Assembly: GCA_017617065.1 (NCBI GenBank)
Contig: JAFZWP010000013.1
Coordinates: forward strand, 62,001 to 126,000
Source: Bacilli bacterium
GTDB lineage: Bacteria; Bacillota_I; Bacilli_A; ML615J-28; CAG-698
Direction: 5' to 3'
DNA length: 64,000 bases
Both the position numbers and the translations under genes were made by a program. This document shows positions 10,001 through 17,522 of this stretch, one piece after another. A model generated the notes under the pieces. The model was not told where the DNA came from, did no database searches, and worked only from the letters and a program-made list of their open reading frames with translations. The first letter of the stretch is position 1, and the number at the start of each line of letters is the position of its first letter.

Positions 10001-11507
10001 ATTTATTATAAGTCATTGATCCGTGATCAAACATTATTCTAGTAATTAAGTCTTCTTTACTAACATGAACCAAGCTTTCATGTTCTCTTTCACCCATTAC
10101 TAAGTGATTAGTAATTACTAAATCATATTTAATTCCTTTAAGTGATTTAAATTCCAATTCTACTTTAGAAGTATCAAAACTTACATAAGTTTTAATTTCT
10201 AATGTATCTTCTTTTAGTTTGTAAATCCACTTTAGGTAATTTATGCCCATAACAAATGCACTAGGCATACCAAGTAATCTATATTTACCATCAATATTAA
10301 TAAATATTCTTTGCCCACTTATCTTTTGTACATTAAGTGGATTTCTTAAATTACTTAGTAATTTATTAAATGATGTGTTTCCACACACAATTTGGGAATT
10401 AAATAAACCAAATATATAACCAGTTGTAGCTATTACGTTTTCAAAATCGTAAGAACCATCTTCAAATTTATTTTGACTATAAATGATATTTCCACTAGGA
10501 CGTTCTATGTATCTTTCTTTTTCACTTAAAACTACATGTGATTTATCATCTAAGAAGAAAGACATTATTCTTCCATCAATCTTTTCTTCTAGATGTCTAT
10601 TTGGAAACATCTCATCTACATCAATATCTTCTGCTTCTAAAATATCATCATATGATATCTTTAAATCTATTTTCTTAAACTCATCAGCACTAAAATCATA
10701 TTTTCTATTTTCAACTTTTTTATAAATATCTAATACTTTTTCTTTATATAAAGGTTTACTAATAGCATCAGGATGACTAGCACTATAATATGAATAAAAT
10801 ACCACTCTTGCGTCTTTATCTAAGTTAATTTTTTCACTTTGTAATGCATGATATGCAAATTCATATTGATATATTTCATTATCTAGATGTGATTTAGATA
10901 AACAGATAGGTAAATTATTAAACTTATAATCTTTACCAAAGAATTGGAAGCCATCGATATCATAACTTACATTTTTAGTAATTGTAGAAGATTCTAAATA
11001 TAAACTATCACCTTGGTTTTGGCGTGAACACAATGTATATCCATCATTATCTAAATATGCTTTATGATCAATGTATTGTGAAACATATGCTTCATTATTT
11101 GAAATTGCATAAATATTACTAATTGAAACATCGAGGCCGTAGAATACTTCTACAACTTTACCTTTTACTTTATCTAATCTAACATCAAATAGTAAAGCGT
11201 TTTCAATTATTGAAAAAATTATATGGTATTGGACCCCTTCAAAGCTACCGATGTAGACTACATAGTTATTAACTTCATCATGCGTAAATAATACTTTTGA
11301 AGGCGAATCAATACCAATCATTCGCGAAAACTTACCATCTACCCTAATGTATAAATTAGCGATTGATGGTTCTAAATTGTTTGAAACATATGTGTTGATT
11401 CTATTAATGCCACTTCTGATTTCTTGAATGTTACCACTCTCTAAAACCTTAGCATTTAGCTCTTCACTACCAACTAAATATGTTTTAATTTGTTGTTTAG
11501 GAAACAT
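7011..11507 (-). CDS. GH94 phosphorylase (1,2-beta-oligoglucan phosphorylase type) fused to a PF10091/GH144-like domain
   Basis: About 1,498 residues with no signal peptide, so cytosolic. Residues 1 to about 1080 match GH94 phosphorylases in layout: an N-terminal beta-sandwich, then an (alpha/alpha)6 barrel with 'GTRDVCQGPAELF', 'GNFPQWFMFD', the catalytic-acid motif 'GGDWDDTLQP' (Asp near residue 754), and the late 'GGWRVYSSGPGIYLN' loop. About 1,100 residues is the usual size of 1,2-beta-oligoglucan (sophorose) phosphorylases, as in Listeria and Lachnoclostridium. Residues about 1090-1498 form a second helical barrel typical of PF10091, the fold of GH144 endo-beta-1,2-glucanases ('GCFDFFWNE', 'SGDNGLTLDK', 'STIDTAILLMGAI', 'DSWGLSAFQG', 'YGAPPWGFD'). 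I infer phosphorolysis of beta-1,2-glucans to glucose-1-phosphate. Start: an ATG at 11519 is also open, but the GGGG that can serve as ribosome-binding site lies between it and the ATG at 11507, so 11507 is preferred. Confidence 0.85.
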   Translation of the reverse strand: MFPKQQIKTYLVGSEELNAKVLESGNIQEIRSGINRINTYVSNNLEPSIANLYIRVDGKFSRMIGIDSPSKVLFTHDEVNNYVVYIGSFEGVQYHIIFSIIENALLFDVRLDKVKGKVVEVFYGLDVSISNIYAISNNEAYVSQYIDHKAYLDNDGYTLCSRQNQGDSLYLESSTITKNVSYDIDGFQFFGKDYKFNNLPICLSKSHLDNEIYQYEFAYHALQSEKINLDKDARVVFYSYYSASHPDAISKPLYKEKVLDIYKKVENRKYDFSADEFKKIDLKISYDDILEAEDIDVDEMFPNRHLEEKIDGRIMSFFLDDKSHVVLSEKERYIERPSGNIIYSQNKFEDGSYDFENVIATTGYIFGLFNSQIVCGNTSFNKLLSNLRNPLNVQKISGQRIFINIDGKYRLLGMPSAFVMGINYLKWIYKLKEDTLEIKTYVSFDTSKVELEFKSLKGIKYDLVITNHLVMGEREHESLVHVSKEDLITRIMFDHGSMTYNKYPDLFFKMGLSEDYEISDDRVFYLDNLSRDENLLTFRLKSNGFKMFISSSHTDDNHLDFEKDTAYYLEKVSEFVNGFNIKGTKQLESYNYLVYWYAHDALCHYLTPHGLEQYSGAAWGTRDVCQGPAELFLSMHKYDRVRNIILDVYKHQFLENGNFPQWFMFDKFYNIQDLTSHGDIIVWPLRLVALYLEATDDYSILDELVPYTSMDGIKYTSGYSIKEHILKEIKTIEDNFISGTKLSCYGGGDWDDTLQPANSDHKKEMVSGWTTSLTYEAFTRLGNKLDGVDASLSNKLLELAKGIKEDYNKLVIKDGVPAGFIHFRNDGIDYIIHPSDKESGIKYRLLPLTRGIISEMFDEKQAINAAKIVDDNLTFPDGARLMSDAVKYNGGIKTYFNRAETAANFGREIGLQYCHANVRYLEAMHKLGLSCHFYDGLNKINPIIVTDVVKNALPRQRNSYFSSSDGCFNTRYIAKDNFNKLKTGEVGVKGGWRVYSSGPGIYLNALTSNFLGIKEEKNKVILDPVIPSYLDDFSLEFRINNKKVIINYHLNKTKKKIIINGDEIDYVTSPNIYRSGGFVFDKSLINKEENIIDVYLENELINKEIKGCFDFFWNESGDNGLTLDKIFSTSKRYRASTAGIGFGLAAIVVAAERGLVSKKDAKDRVRVTIDSLLKMEDFHGLLPHFVDPVTGINQKSEFSTIDTAILLMGAITAASYFKGDIEKDVKYLVNRVDWDHFVTIKDGKKVIKMAYSYNNWKDTDGYCPATWDHYAEQLMIYYLYAAKDSTTKQDSLDLYHGFKRHIGSYKGNELVHCYGNALFIHQFTHCFIDFRGLKTDDNINWFKNSIDATLANRQYCIDQTWSKTYKEDSWGLSAFQGQKGYMVYGAPPWGFDKPIKQELDGSVAPYAALSSIVFTPKESLKALEYFNLIEGLNKLYGICECYNFDTGYISDCYIGIDKGPTIIMLDNFQNETVWKYFMCCDMTKKALEKLDFIKGERK

Positions 11508-11525
11508 AAAATACCCCATTTACGT

Positions 11526-11548
11526 AAACGTTTTACTGAAACGTTTCA
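11526..11548. promoter_or_regulatory. Two LacI-type operators in tandem upstream of the GH94 fusion gene
   Basis: TGAAACGTTTCA at 11537-11548 is a perfect 12-bp palindrome. A second AAACGTTT palindrome core sits at 11526-11533, centred 13 bp away. Both have the central CG typical of LacI/GalR-family operators. They lie between the predicted transcription start and the start codon, a position suited to roadblock repression. The cognate regulator is not adjacent; the LacI gene at 54011-55036 or a CcpA-like protein are candidates. Confidence 0.7.
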
Positions 11549-11564
11549 ATAACTTTACATATGC

Positions 11565-11593
11565 ATTTTAACACAATTTATATTTTTTGTAAA
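11565..11593 (-). promoter_or_regulatory. Sigma-A-type promoter of operon A (GH94-SBP-permeases)
   Basis: On the minus strand a -35 hexamer TTTACA (11588-11593) and a -10 hexamer TAAAAT (11565-11570) are separated by 17 bp. The two LacI-type palindromes lie just downstream. This is the only promoter I see ahead of the closely packed genes from 11.5 kb to the left edge. Confidence 0.7.
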
Positions 11594-11640
11594 CTCTTAC
11601 GAACCACTTTAATATTTATTCTTGATTTTAATTAAAAAAA

Positions 11641-11664
11641 GACTTAAAGAATAATCTTTAAGTC
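11641..11664 (-). terminator. Rho-independent terminator after the CotH gene
   Basis: A perfect 10-bp stem (GACTTAAAGA/TCTTTAAGTC) with a 4-nt loop, followed on the minus strand by seven T residues (11634-11640). It starts 2 nt beyond the CotH stop codon and separates it from operon A. The rest of the 11520-11665 interval holds the operon A promoter and operators. Confidence 0.9.
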
Positions 11665-11665
11665 T

Positions 11666-13162
11666 TTATTTACAATATGTTTTCATCATAAAGTCAAGCT
11701 TAGCATATAGCCATTCTCTTACAAATTCCACATGTCCATCCCATGTAGTGATAGCTACGATTTCAGGTGGATTTGGCCAGCCATACTTGCCTAATATTTT
11801 CCATTTAGTAAAGTTTTCTAGAAAATATGGTTTATATAACATTACTTCTTCTATCTTTTCATCAACTACCATATGGATAATATCATAGTATTTAGTTAGT
11901 TTTTCTTTTACTAAATCTTTAAATTCTTGATGTTTTAATAAATATTTATACCAAGTATTAGTATTAGCAAATAATCTATCCGAAAATCTAGCTTGATCAT
12001 TATAATCTACATTGCCTGCACTAATATCAAAGTCCCAAATAGGACCATTTTTTACTTTATCACCTTTATCTTTCGATATATACCAACTAGAAAAGTTGAC
12101 ATCGATTGATGAGAATAATTCATGAATGATATAGCCATCCGCAAAACTATCTACATCAATGCATTTCTTTACTTGTTCGTAAGATGAATTCTTAATTGTA
12201 TCAATACAGAACTGAATATAGTTTTTAATTCTTGTGCATTCAGATTTATTAAAGTTTTCACCATCAGTCTTTGGCGCTTTAATACCATAAGGTTGACCTT
12301 CGGCGTAGAAATAATCTAAGCCTTCCGTCTTTCCTTCATCAAGAATTCTTTTATCTAGTTCTAATAAAAAGCTAATTTGGTTATCAATATCATCATTGAT
12401 TTCCACGCGATTTTTTCCAACTTCAATTTGTTCACAAATTAAATATAATCCTTGATATGCTCCATTTACATAAACAGAAGCATATTGCATCGATGTAGTA
12501 TAAGGAACATCATCAAATGCATAAGCAATTGAATAAGCTAAATAATTTCTAATCAAGCTAGGATCTACATAATTGGCAATTAATGTCCAGTCTTTGTTAG
12601 CACCATTACCAAATAAATCTACTTTTTGATTGAATTTAATTCGATAAGGTTTTTTCGGTTTATCCCATGTGGAATTACCACGGCCTTTAATTTTTGCTTC
12701 TACTCTAGTTAGGTTATATTCAGGATTCTTATTATCATCTACTGTAATTGTACAGTTTAGATAAGTCTCTTTAGATGTAATTGCTTTACCATTTTCAGTA
12801 TTAATAAATATTGTAGGATATTCATAAATAATCTTTCTAAAGTTAGCTACAAGTGTTACATCGCTAGTAACATTAGCGATTTGTCTTTTTTCATCTTTAA
12901 CCCCATCGCTCCAAGATACAAATTCATATCCGAATGTGGCAATGGCTTTAACTATTTTACTTGAATTTCCTTCTTCTACCGATTGTACTTCAGCCCCACT
13001 AATGTAGCCGCCTTCATTAGCTACAAACACTACATTATGATAAATCTTCTGCACTTCTTCGGTATTATCATTTTGGCTTTGTTCAGCTGGTGTTTCATTT
13101 ACACAAGCAACAAACATAAAGACCATTAATATTAACAATAAAAAACTCAAATAGCGTTTCAT
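11666..13162 (-). CDS. CotH-kinase-family lipoprotein with an InlB-type repeat
   Basis: 498 residues. Lipobox FVAC near residue 20 predicts a surface lipoprotein. About residues 40-110 resemble a bacterial (InlB B-type) repeat ending in 'YEFVSWSDG....VTLVANF'. From about 115 the CotH kinase fold follows: 'VEAKIKGRGNSTWDKPKKPY', 'ANYVDPSLIRNYLAY', 'QGLYLICEQIEVGKNRVEI', and 'GPIWDFDISAGN' (about residue 372). CotH-family proteins are atypical protein kinases first known from spore coats, and related lipoproteins occur on the surface of many gut anaerobes. The substrate here is unknown. It has its own promoter and terminator, so it is not part of the adjacent glucan operon. Confidence 0.88.
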   Translation of the reverse strand: MKRYLSFLLLILMVFMFVACVNETPAEQSQNDNTEEVQKIYHNVVFVANEGGYISGAEVQSVEEGNSSKIVKAIATFGYEFVSWSDGVKDEKRQIANVTSDVTLVANFRKIIYEYPTIFINTENGKAITSKETYLNCTITVDDNKNPEYNLTRVEAKIKGRGNSTWDKPKKPYRIKFNQKVDLFGNGANKDWTLIANYVDPSLIRNYLAYSIAYAFDDVPYTTSMQYASVYVNGAYQGLYLICEQIEVGKNRVEINDDIDNQISFLLELDKRILDEGKTEGLDYFYAEGQPYGIKAPKTDGENFNKSECTRIKNYIQFCIDTIKNSSYEQVKKCIDVDSFADGYIIHELFSSIDVNFSSWYISKDKGDKVKNGPIWDFDISAGNVDYNDQARFSDRLFANTNTWYKYLLKHQEFKDLVKEKLTKYYDIIHMVVDEKIEEVMLYKPYFLENFTKWKILGKYGWPNPPEIVAITTWDGHVEFVREWLYAKLDFMMKTYCK

Positions 13163-13180
13163 TTATATTACCTCAACTAC

Positions 13181-13209
13181 ATAATACTAAATATTAAAAA
13201 AATAAGCAA
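13181..13209 (-). promoter_or_regulatory. Promoter of the CotH gene
   Basis: Minus-strand -35 TTGCTT (13204-13209) and -10 TATTAT (13181-13186), 17-bp spacer. The expected transcript start is only about 12-15 nt before the ribosome-binding GAGG, so the leader would be very short. Confidence 0.55.
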
Positions 13210-13232
13210 ATATTATACCCCGAATAAAAAAA

Positions 13233-13254
13233 ATCAATTGGTTTCCCAATTGAT
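13233..13254 (-). terminator. Terminator of the PadR-DUF1700-DUF4097 operon
   Basis: A 9-bp perfect stem (ATCAATTGG/CCAATTGAT) with a 4-nt loop, followed on the minus strand by a run of T residues (13225-13232). It begins 8 nt after the DUF4097 stop codon. Confidence 0.9.
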
Positions 13255-13262
13255 TTTTATCA

Positions 13263-14279
13263 TTATTCACCACTTTCAATAGATAGTTTAATGTCACCAG
13301 TTGATGTATTCACTTCACATAACCCACCTGTAGTTGATTTAGGAACATCCGGTGTACCAGTTGATGTATGAACATAGAAAATCTTATCAGTTAAGAAACT
13401 TCCCGTTACATCACCTGTTGAAGTATCGATTTTTATTTCTGCTGCATCACATTTATCAAACTTAACATCACCTGTAGATGCTTTAATAACCATCTTTCCA
13501 GATACTACAACGCTAGTTAAGACTTTCTTACCAGTAGTAGTTTCTAAATAAATATCTTTAGTAGTTACATTAGATAGTCTAAGTTTACCTGTATCAGCTA
13601 TTTCAATAATTTCGTTAGTGGCGCTTACATTTTCTAAAGTATGATCACCTGTATCAGTATTAATAACTAAAGTGTCATTTATTACTACATTCTTTAAACT
13701 AATATCACCTGTTGAAGCTGATAAACCTAATTTATTAGCATTAAAATCAGTTATATTGATTTTACCAGTTGATACACTAACTACTGCCTCACCCATGTTT
13801 GTAGATAGGTTAACATTACCCGTAGAGATTTTAATATAAACATTAGTAAAATTATAAGCACCATTGATTGATAAATCACCCGTTGCTCCTTTGAATGATA
13901 ATTGTTCGAATGTTTTAGCTGGCATATAAATTGTTACTGAGCTTTTCAAAACACCAAACCAGCTAATACGATTATACCATTTACGATTATCTTCTTGTTT
14001 AATTGTTAAAGTACCATTACTTACTTCAACAGTATGTTTTAAATCTTCTGTTTCTTTACATACTACTTTCTTTTCTTCACTAATTACTATTTCAACGTTT
14101 GATGTATCAACATCAATATTAATCTTATCAAAGTCTTCATTTAATTCATGAGGAACTTCTATCATTTTATTATTAGCATCACTAAATCCATTCTTGGCTA
14201 CAATTATGCCAAATATTGCTCCACCGACTAATACTAGTCCTACTGCTACAATCAATATAATTAATCTAACTTTACTCAT
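13263..14279 (-). CDS. DUF4097-family beta-strand-repeat membrane protein
   Basis: 338 residues: one N-terminal membrane helix (about 7-27), then an extracytoplasmic right-handed beta-solenoid of short repeats with the recurring 'STGD/STGK/DTGD' turn roughly every 20 residues. These repeats are diagnostic of DUF4097 (adhesin-like/LiaX-related) proteins. It overlaps the DUF1700 gene by 8 nt. The PadR-DUF1700-DUF4097 trio is a well-known Bacillota arrangement associated with envelope stress, but the exact function is not settled for the family, and nothing here narrows it. Confidence 0.88.
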   Translation of the reverse strand: MSKVRLIILIVAVGLVLVGGAIFGIIVAKNGFSDANNKMIEVPHELNEDFDKINIDVDTSNVEIVISEEKKVVCKETEDLKHTVEVSNGTLTIKQEDNRKWYNRISWFGVLKSSVTIYMPAKTFEQLSFKGATGDLSINGAYNFTNVYIKISTGNVNLSTNMGEAVVSVSTGKINITDFNANKLGLSASTGDISLKNVVINDTLVINTDTGDHTLENVSATNEIIEIADTGKLRLSNVTTKDIYLETTTGKKVLTSVVVSGKMVIKASTGDVKFDKCDAAEIKIDTSTGDVTGSFLTDKIFYVHTSTGTPDVPKSTTGGLCEVNTSTGDIKLSIESGE

Positions 14280-14874
14280 TTTTATTTCCTCCTATAAATC
14301 CTAATTTAATTTTGAATAAGCTTTTCTTAGTTAGTTTAATAACTAATTTAGTTACATAAATTGATGCATAATATGCAAGGATTGCAAGTCCTGCCCCAGT
14401 TATTGCACAAGCAATATATAAACCACCAGCAACAGGATTACCACCAGCTACATTAATGATAGCCATAACTAGTCCACCAATACTACCTGCTGCACAAGAA
14501 ATGCATACTACATATACTACAAGTACTAATACCCATATTAATAAGTAAGCAACTAAAGCTAATACACAAGCTGTAATTAATAGAGGAAACCAAAGTGGAA
14601 ATCCAAGAATTAATAAAACAATTTCCCAAGCTTTAGGCTTTCTAGTATTTTTAGCTTTTTCTTTCACGATATTATGTAGTGGTGTTTCTTCTAATATCTT
14701 ATTCACCACTTCATCAATACTACCTATTTGACTAACAGCTTCTTCTTCGCCTAATCCTTCTTCCATAGCATCATCTATCATTTCACTATAGAATTCAACT
14801 CTTGAATCAATAGCTTCTTTAGATATTCCATTTAATCTTTTTCTTAACTCAAAAACAAATTCGTTCTTAGTCAT
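14272..14874 (-). CDS. DUF1700/HAAS-domain membrane protein
   Basis: About 200 residues. The N-terminal 60 residues are the HAAS-type helical domain ('MTKNEFVFELRKRLNGISKE', 'EEGLGEEEAVSQIGSIDEV') that usually partners a PadR regulator, followed by four hydrophobic segments. The start at 14874 is chosen because AAGGAGG lies 6-7 nt upstream; an earlier in-frame ATG at 14901 lies within padR and has no such site. Overlaps both neighbours by 8 nt. Likely function: membrane relay or anti-regulator for the PadR protein; inference from family context. Confidence 0.85.
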   Translation of the reverse strand: MTKNEFVFELRKRLNGISKEAIDSRVEFYSEMIDDAMEEGLGEEEAVSQIGSIDEVVNKILEETPLHNIVKEKAKNTRKPKAWEIVLLILGFPLWFPLLITACVLALVAYLLIWVLVLVVYVVCISCAAGSIGGLVMAIINVAGGNPVAGGLYIACAITGAGLAILAYYASIYVTKLVIKLTKKSLFKIKLGFIGGNKNE

Positions 14875-15184
14875 ACTTATCCTCCTTACAAATAAATTCA
14901 TATATTGTCATCATTTCTTTTAATTCTTCTTTAAATTCTTCAATTCGATCTAATCCATTACTAGTTATATGGTAATACTTTCTAAGTCTACCATTGTGTT
15001 CTACTGATCTAGTAATTAACATCTTTGCTTCTTCTAGCCTCTTTAGAATTGTATACAGTGTAGATTCCGATAATTCTAAGAACGGACTAACATCCTTAAT
15101 TATCTTATAACCATAACTATCTTCATTCTTTATAGCTGCTAGGACGCAGACATCTAAAACACCTCTTTTTAATTGTGCATCCAT
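14867..15184 (-). CDS. PadR-family transcriptional regulator
   Basis: 105 residues, the normal size of short (subfamily-2) PadR proteins. Winged-helix core 'KRGVLDVCVLAAIKNEDSYG', 'LSESTLYTILKRLEEAKML', then the wing 'GRLRKYYHITSNGLDRIEEF' and a C-terminal dimerisation helix. First gene of a three-gene operon. An inverted repeat overlapping its own -10 box suggests autorepression. Ligand or signal unknown. Confidence 0.92.
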   Translation of the reverse strand: MDAQLKRGVLDVCVLAAIKNEDSYGYKIIKDVSPFLELSESTLYTILKRLEEAKMLITRSVEHNGRLRKYYHITSNGLDRIEEFKEELKEMMTIYEFICKEDKYD

Positions 15185-15202
15185 ATAATACTTCTCCTTA
15201 CG

Positions 15203-15237
15203 TAATACATCATATCACGAGGTATTATATATGTCAA
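15203..15237 (-). promoter_or_regulatory. padR promoter with overlapping inverted repeat (probable PadR operator)
   Basis: Near-consensus promoter on the minus strand: TTGACA (15232-15237), 17-bp spacer, TATGAT (15209-15214). The inverted repeat TAATAC (15203-15208)/GTATTA (15222-15227) brackets the -10 element, the layout expected of a PadR autoregulatory site. Confidence 0.75.
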
Positions 15238-15261
15238 CACTTTTTTATAAGAAAAATAAAA

Positions 15262-15284
15262 AAACCTGACATTTAGTCAGGTTT
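15262..15284 (-). terminator. Terminator of the deoC-deoD end of the ileS operon
   Basis: A 9-bp perfect stem (AAACCTGAC/GTCAGGTTT) with loop ATTTA at 15271-15275, followed on the minus strand by a T-rich tract. Six nt separate it from the deoD stop codon. Confidence 0.9.
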
Positions 15285-15289
15285 AATTA

Positions 15290-16009
15290 TTATTTAATAG
15301 CAGCATCTAATGCTATTTCTACCATTTTCATTAATGATTTATGTCTTTCTTCTGATGTAGTTGCTTCATGTGTAACAAATGAATCAGATATTGTAAGCAA
15401 GCATGCTGCTTTCTTACCTAATGCTTTAGCATTAGCAAATAAAGCAAAAGATTCCATTTCTACACAAGATACACCTTGAGGATTTACTACATCTTGGTAA
15501 ATATCACCATGTTCACGGTAGAATACATCAGATGAATGTACTTTACCAACTGTTACAGGGTATCCTAGTTTTTTAGCACTAGCTTCAAGTTTTTTAACTA
15601 ATGATTTATTAGCAGCAATAGTATGACTTCTATAACCAAAAGCAACTTTGGCAAAGTTTGATTCACTATATGCTTTATCTGCTATTACTACATCATAAAC
15701 ATTTAATTCTTTTACATAGCTTCCAGCAGATCCAATTCTAATAATCTGTTCTACATCATAGAATTTGAATAATTCATAAGAATAGATTCCAATACTAGGT
15801 TGGCCCATTCCTGATCCCATAACTGTTACTTTTTTACCTTTATATAACCCAGTAAAACCAAACATATTTCTAACGCTATTAATTTTCTTAACATCAGTTA
15901 AATATTTATTAGCTATATATTCAGCTCTAAGAGGATCTCCTGGCATTAAAACAGTCTTTGCGAAATCATCTTTATTTACTACTTCAATATGGGGTGTAGG
16001 AATACTCAT
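15290..16009 (-). CDS. deoD: Purine-nucleoside phosphorylase, DeoD type
   Basis: 239 residues, the usual size of hexameric DeoD. Reversible phosphorolysis of purine (deoxy)ribonucleosides in the cytosol. Motifs: 'MPGDPLRAEYIA' (phosphate site), 'GSGMGQPSIGIYSYELF', 'IRIGSAGSY', 'CVEMESFALFANA' (ribose-binding Met-Glu), and 'LTISDSFVTHE' (base-binding Asp). The start overlaps the deoC stop (TAATG). With deoC it makes a nucleoside-salvage pair: the deoxyribose-1-phosphate formed would need a phosphopentomutase, not present in the window, to become the deoC substrate. Confidence 0.97.
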   Translation of the reverse strand: MSIPTPHIEVVNKDDFAKTVLMPGDPLRAEYIANKYLTDVKKINSVRNMFGFTGLYKGKKVTVMGSGMGQPSIGIYSYELFKFYDVEQIIRIGSAGSYVKELNVYDVVIADKAYSESNFAKVAFGYRSHTIAANKSLVKKLEASAKKLGYPVTVGKVHSSDVFYREHGDIYQDVVNPQGVSCVEMESFALFANAKALGKKAACLLTISDSFVTHEATTSEERHKSLMKMVEIALDAAIK

Positions 16010-16665
16010 TATTTGTTCTCCTTTTGTGCTGCTTCCATAATAGCAATACCAGCTGAAGCACCAATTCTTGTTGCTCCTGCTTCTACTAATGCTTTAACAT
16101 CATCATAAGTTTTAATACCACCACTAGCCTTTACTTCCATATTAGGAGCAATGTTAGCTTTCATAATAGCAACATCATGAGCATTTGCTCCACCTGTTCC
16201 AAAACCAGTTGATGTCTTAACAAAATTTGCTTTTGCTAATGTTGCTGCTTTGCAAACTTCGCACTTTTCATAATCATCTAAATAACATGTTTCAATTATT
16301 ACTTTAACAGTATTGCCTTTTGCAGCTTTAACTACGGCAGCAATTTCAGCTTCAATATATGCAAAATCATGTTCTTTAGCTTTGCCGATATTGATAACCA
16401 TATCAATTTCTTGTGCACCATTATTAACTGCATCAACAGTTTCAGCTTCTTTAATAGCAATTGTATTAGCGCCTAATGGGAAACCAATTACTGTACAAAC
16501 TAAAACATCGCTTCCTTTAAGAAGTTTTGCTGCTAAACTAACATTAACTGGATTTACACAAACGCTTTTGAAGTGATACTCTTTAGCTTCGTTACAAAGC
16601 TTAATAATATCCTCTTCTTTAGCGTAAGCCTTAAGTAAAGTATGATCAATTAATTTATTAACCAT
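16009..16665 (-). CDS. deoC: Deoxyribose-phosphate aldolase
   Basis: 218 residues, typical length. Splits 2-deoxyribose-5-phosphate to glyceraldehyde-3-phosphate and acetaldehyde. TIM-barrel motifs: 'LIDHTLLKAYA', 'VCTVIGFPLGAN', 'EIDMVINIGKA', the Schiff-base lysine in 'VKTSTGFGTGGA' (about residue 147), and 'VKASGGIKTYDD'. It sits 2 nt downstream of an uncharacterised gene and directly before deoD, at the tail of the yggS-ileS operon. Confidence 0.97.
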   Translation of the reverse strand: MVNKLIDHTLLKAYAKEEDIIKLCNEAKEYHFKSVCVNPVNVSLAAKLLKGSDVLVCTVIGFPLGANTIAIKEAETVDAVNNGAQEIDMVINIGKAKEHDFAYIEAEIAAVVKAAKGNTVKVIIETCYLDDYEKCEVCKAATLAKANFVKTSTGFGTGGANAHDVAIMKANIAPNMEVKASGGIKTYDDVKALVEAGATRIGASAGIAIMEAAQKENK

Positions 16666-16667
16666 TT

Positions 16668-17522
16668 TTATTCCTCAATTGCATCGCATAAGCGAAGTGG
16701 TACAAATGTAGATGCATCAATAGCAAACTTAGCAAGTTTCTTAACTTCTTTTTTACAAGCTTTAGCATTCTTACCTTTAATTACATATAAATCAGGTAAG
16801 AAAGTCTTAATTTCAATAAAGTATTTGCTTAAGATTCTATAGAAATCAGCCCTCTTAACTAAATAAGTTTCGCCTTCATTCTCTACATAAATATAATCAA
16901 TGTATGGAGGGAATACAGATTGTTCACCAAGTGTCCATCTGTATCCAATACCTGATACATTATTTACATGGCTAATCATAGGGAAGCAACTTCCAACAAC
17001 AACTTCACCATTATAATAATCAATTAAGCTTTGAATGCTTCTTTGATACTTAAATACGATACCAAGTTTTTCACCATCAAGTTTAATCTTTCCTTGAAGT
17101 CCATATTCTTCTACATATTGAGCACGCATTTGTTCAAATAAAACTAACATATCAACTACGTTGAATGGTTTAACATCTTCAAATGATTCGTGATAAATAT
17201 CTAAATCAAATTGCTTACAAATCTTTTGGGCTAAAGTTAAAATTTCTTTAGCTAAGAATGATGGGATTAATACTGGCATTTCAAGTAAAAAGTTAATGTT
17301 AATGTAAGCTGGATTTAAATCATAAATACCTTTTACACGTGATTGACGTGTAATTAAATAACGATATTCAAATTCAAAATCTTTATCATTACATACTGCT
17401 TCTACATATTCATCAGTATAATAAATCTTAAAATTAGGTAATGTTTCAAAATAATCTAAAACTTTATCGAAATCGATTTTTTCTAGACTACTCTTACGAA
17501 AGAAATGAATATTAATTGCCAT
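16668..17522 (-). CDS. Uncharacterised protein between ileS and deoC
   Basis: 284 residues, soluble, no signal peptide or membrane helix; I do not recognise the family. It is rich in aromatic and acidic residues, with blocks such as 'FEYRYLITRQSRVKGIYDLN', 'FEQMRAQYVEEYGLQGKIKL' and 'YRWTLGEQSVFPPYIDYIYV', and a Lys-rich C-terminus. An earlier in-frame ATG (17546) exists inside ileS, but the AGGAGG site and TAATG overlap with the ileS stop fix the start at 17522. Its position in an operon with ileS suggests a housekeeping role, but nothing more can be said. Confidence 0.8.
   Translation of the reverse strand: MAINIHFFRKSSLEKIDFDKVLDYFETLPNFKIYYTDEYVEAVCNDKDFEFEYRYLITRQSRVKGIYDLNPAYININFLLEMPVLIPSFLAKEILTLAQKICKQFDLDIYHESFEDVKPFNVVDMLVLFEQMRAQYVEEYGLQGKIKLDGEKLGIVFKYQRSIQSLIDYYNGEVVVGSCFPMISHVNNVSGIGYRWTLGEQSVFPPYIDYIYVENEGETYLVKRADFYRILSKYFIEIKTFLPDLYVIKGKNAKACKKEVKKLAKFAIDASTFVPLRLCDAIEE

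Noticed and set aside
7011-11507. Cyclic beta-1,2-glucan synthase
   Set aside because: Those enzymes also pair GH94 with a glucoamylase-like domain but are membrane proteins with a GT84 glycosyltransferase; this protein has no membrane helices or GT motif and sits with import genes.
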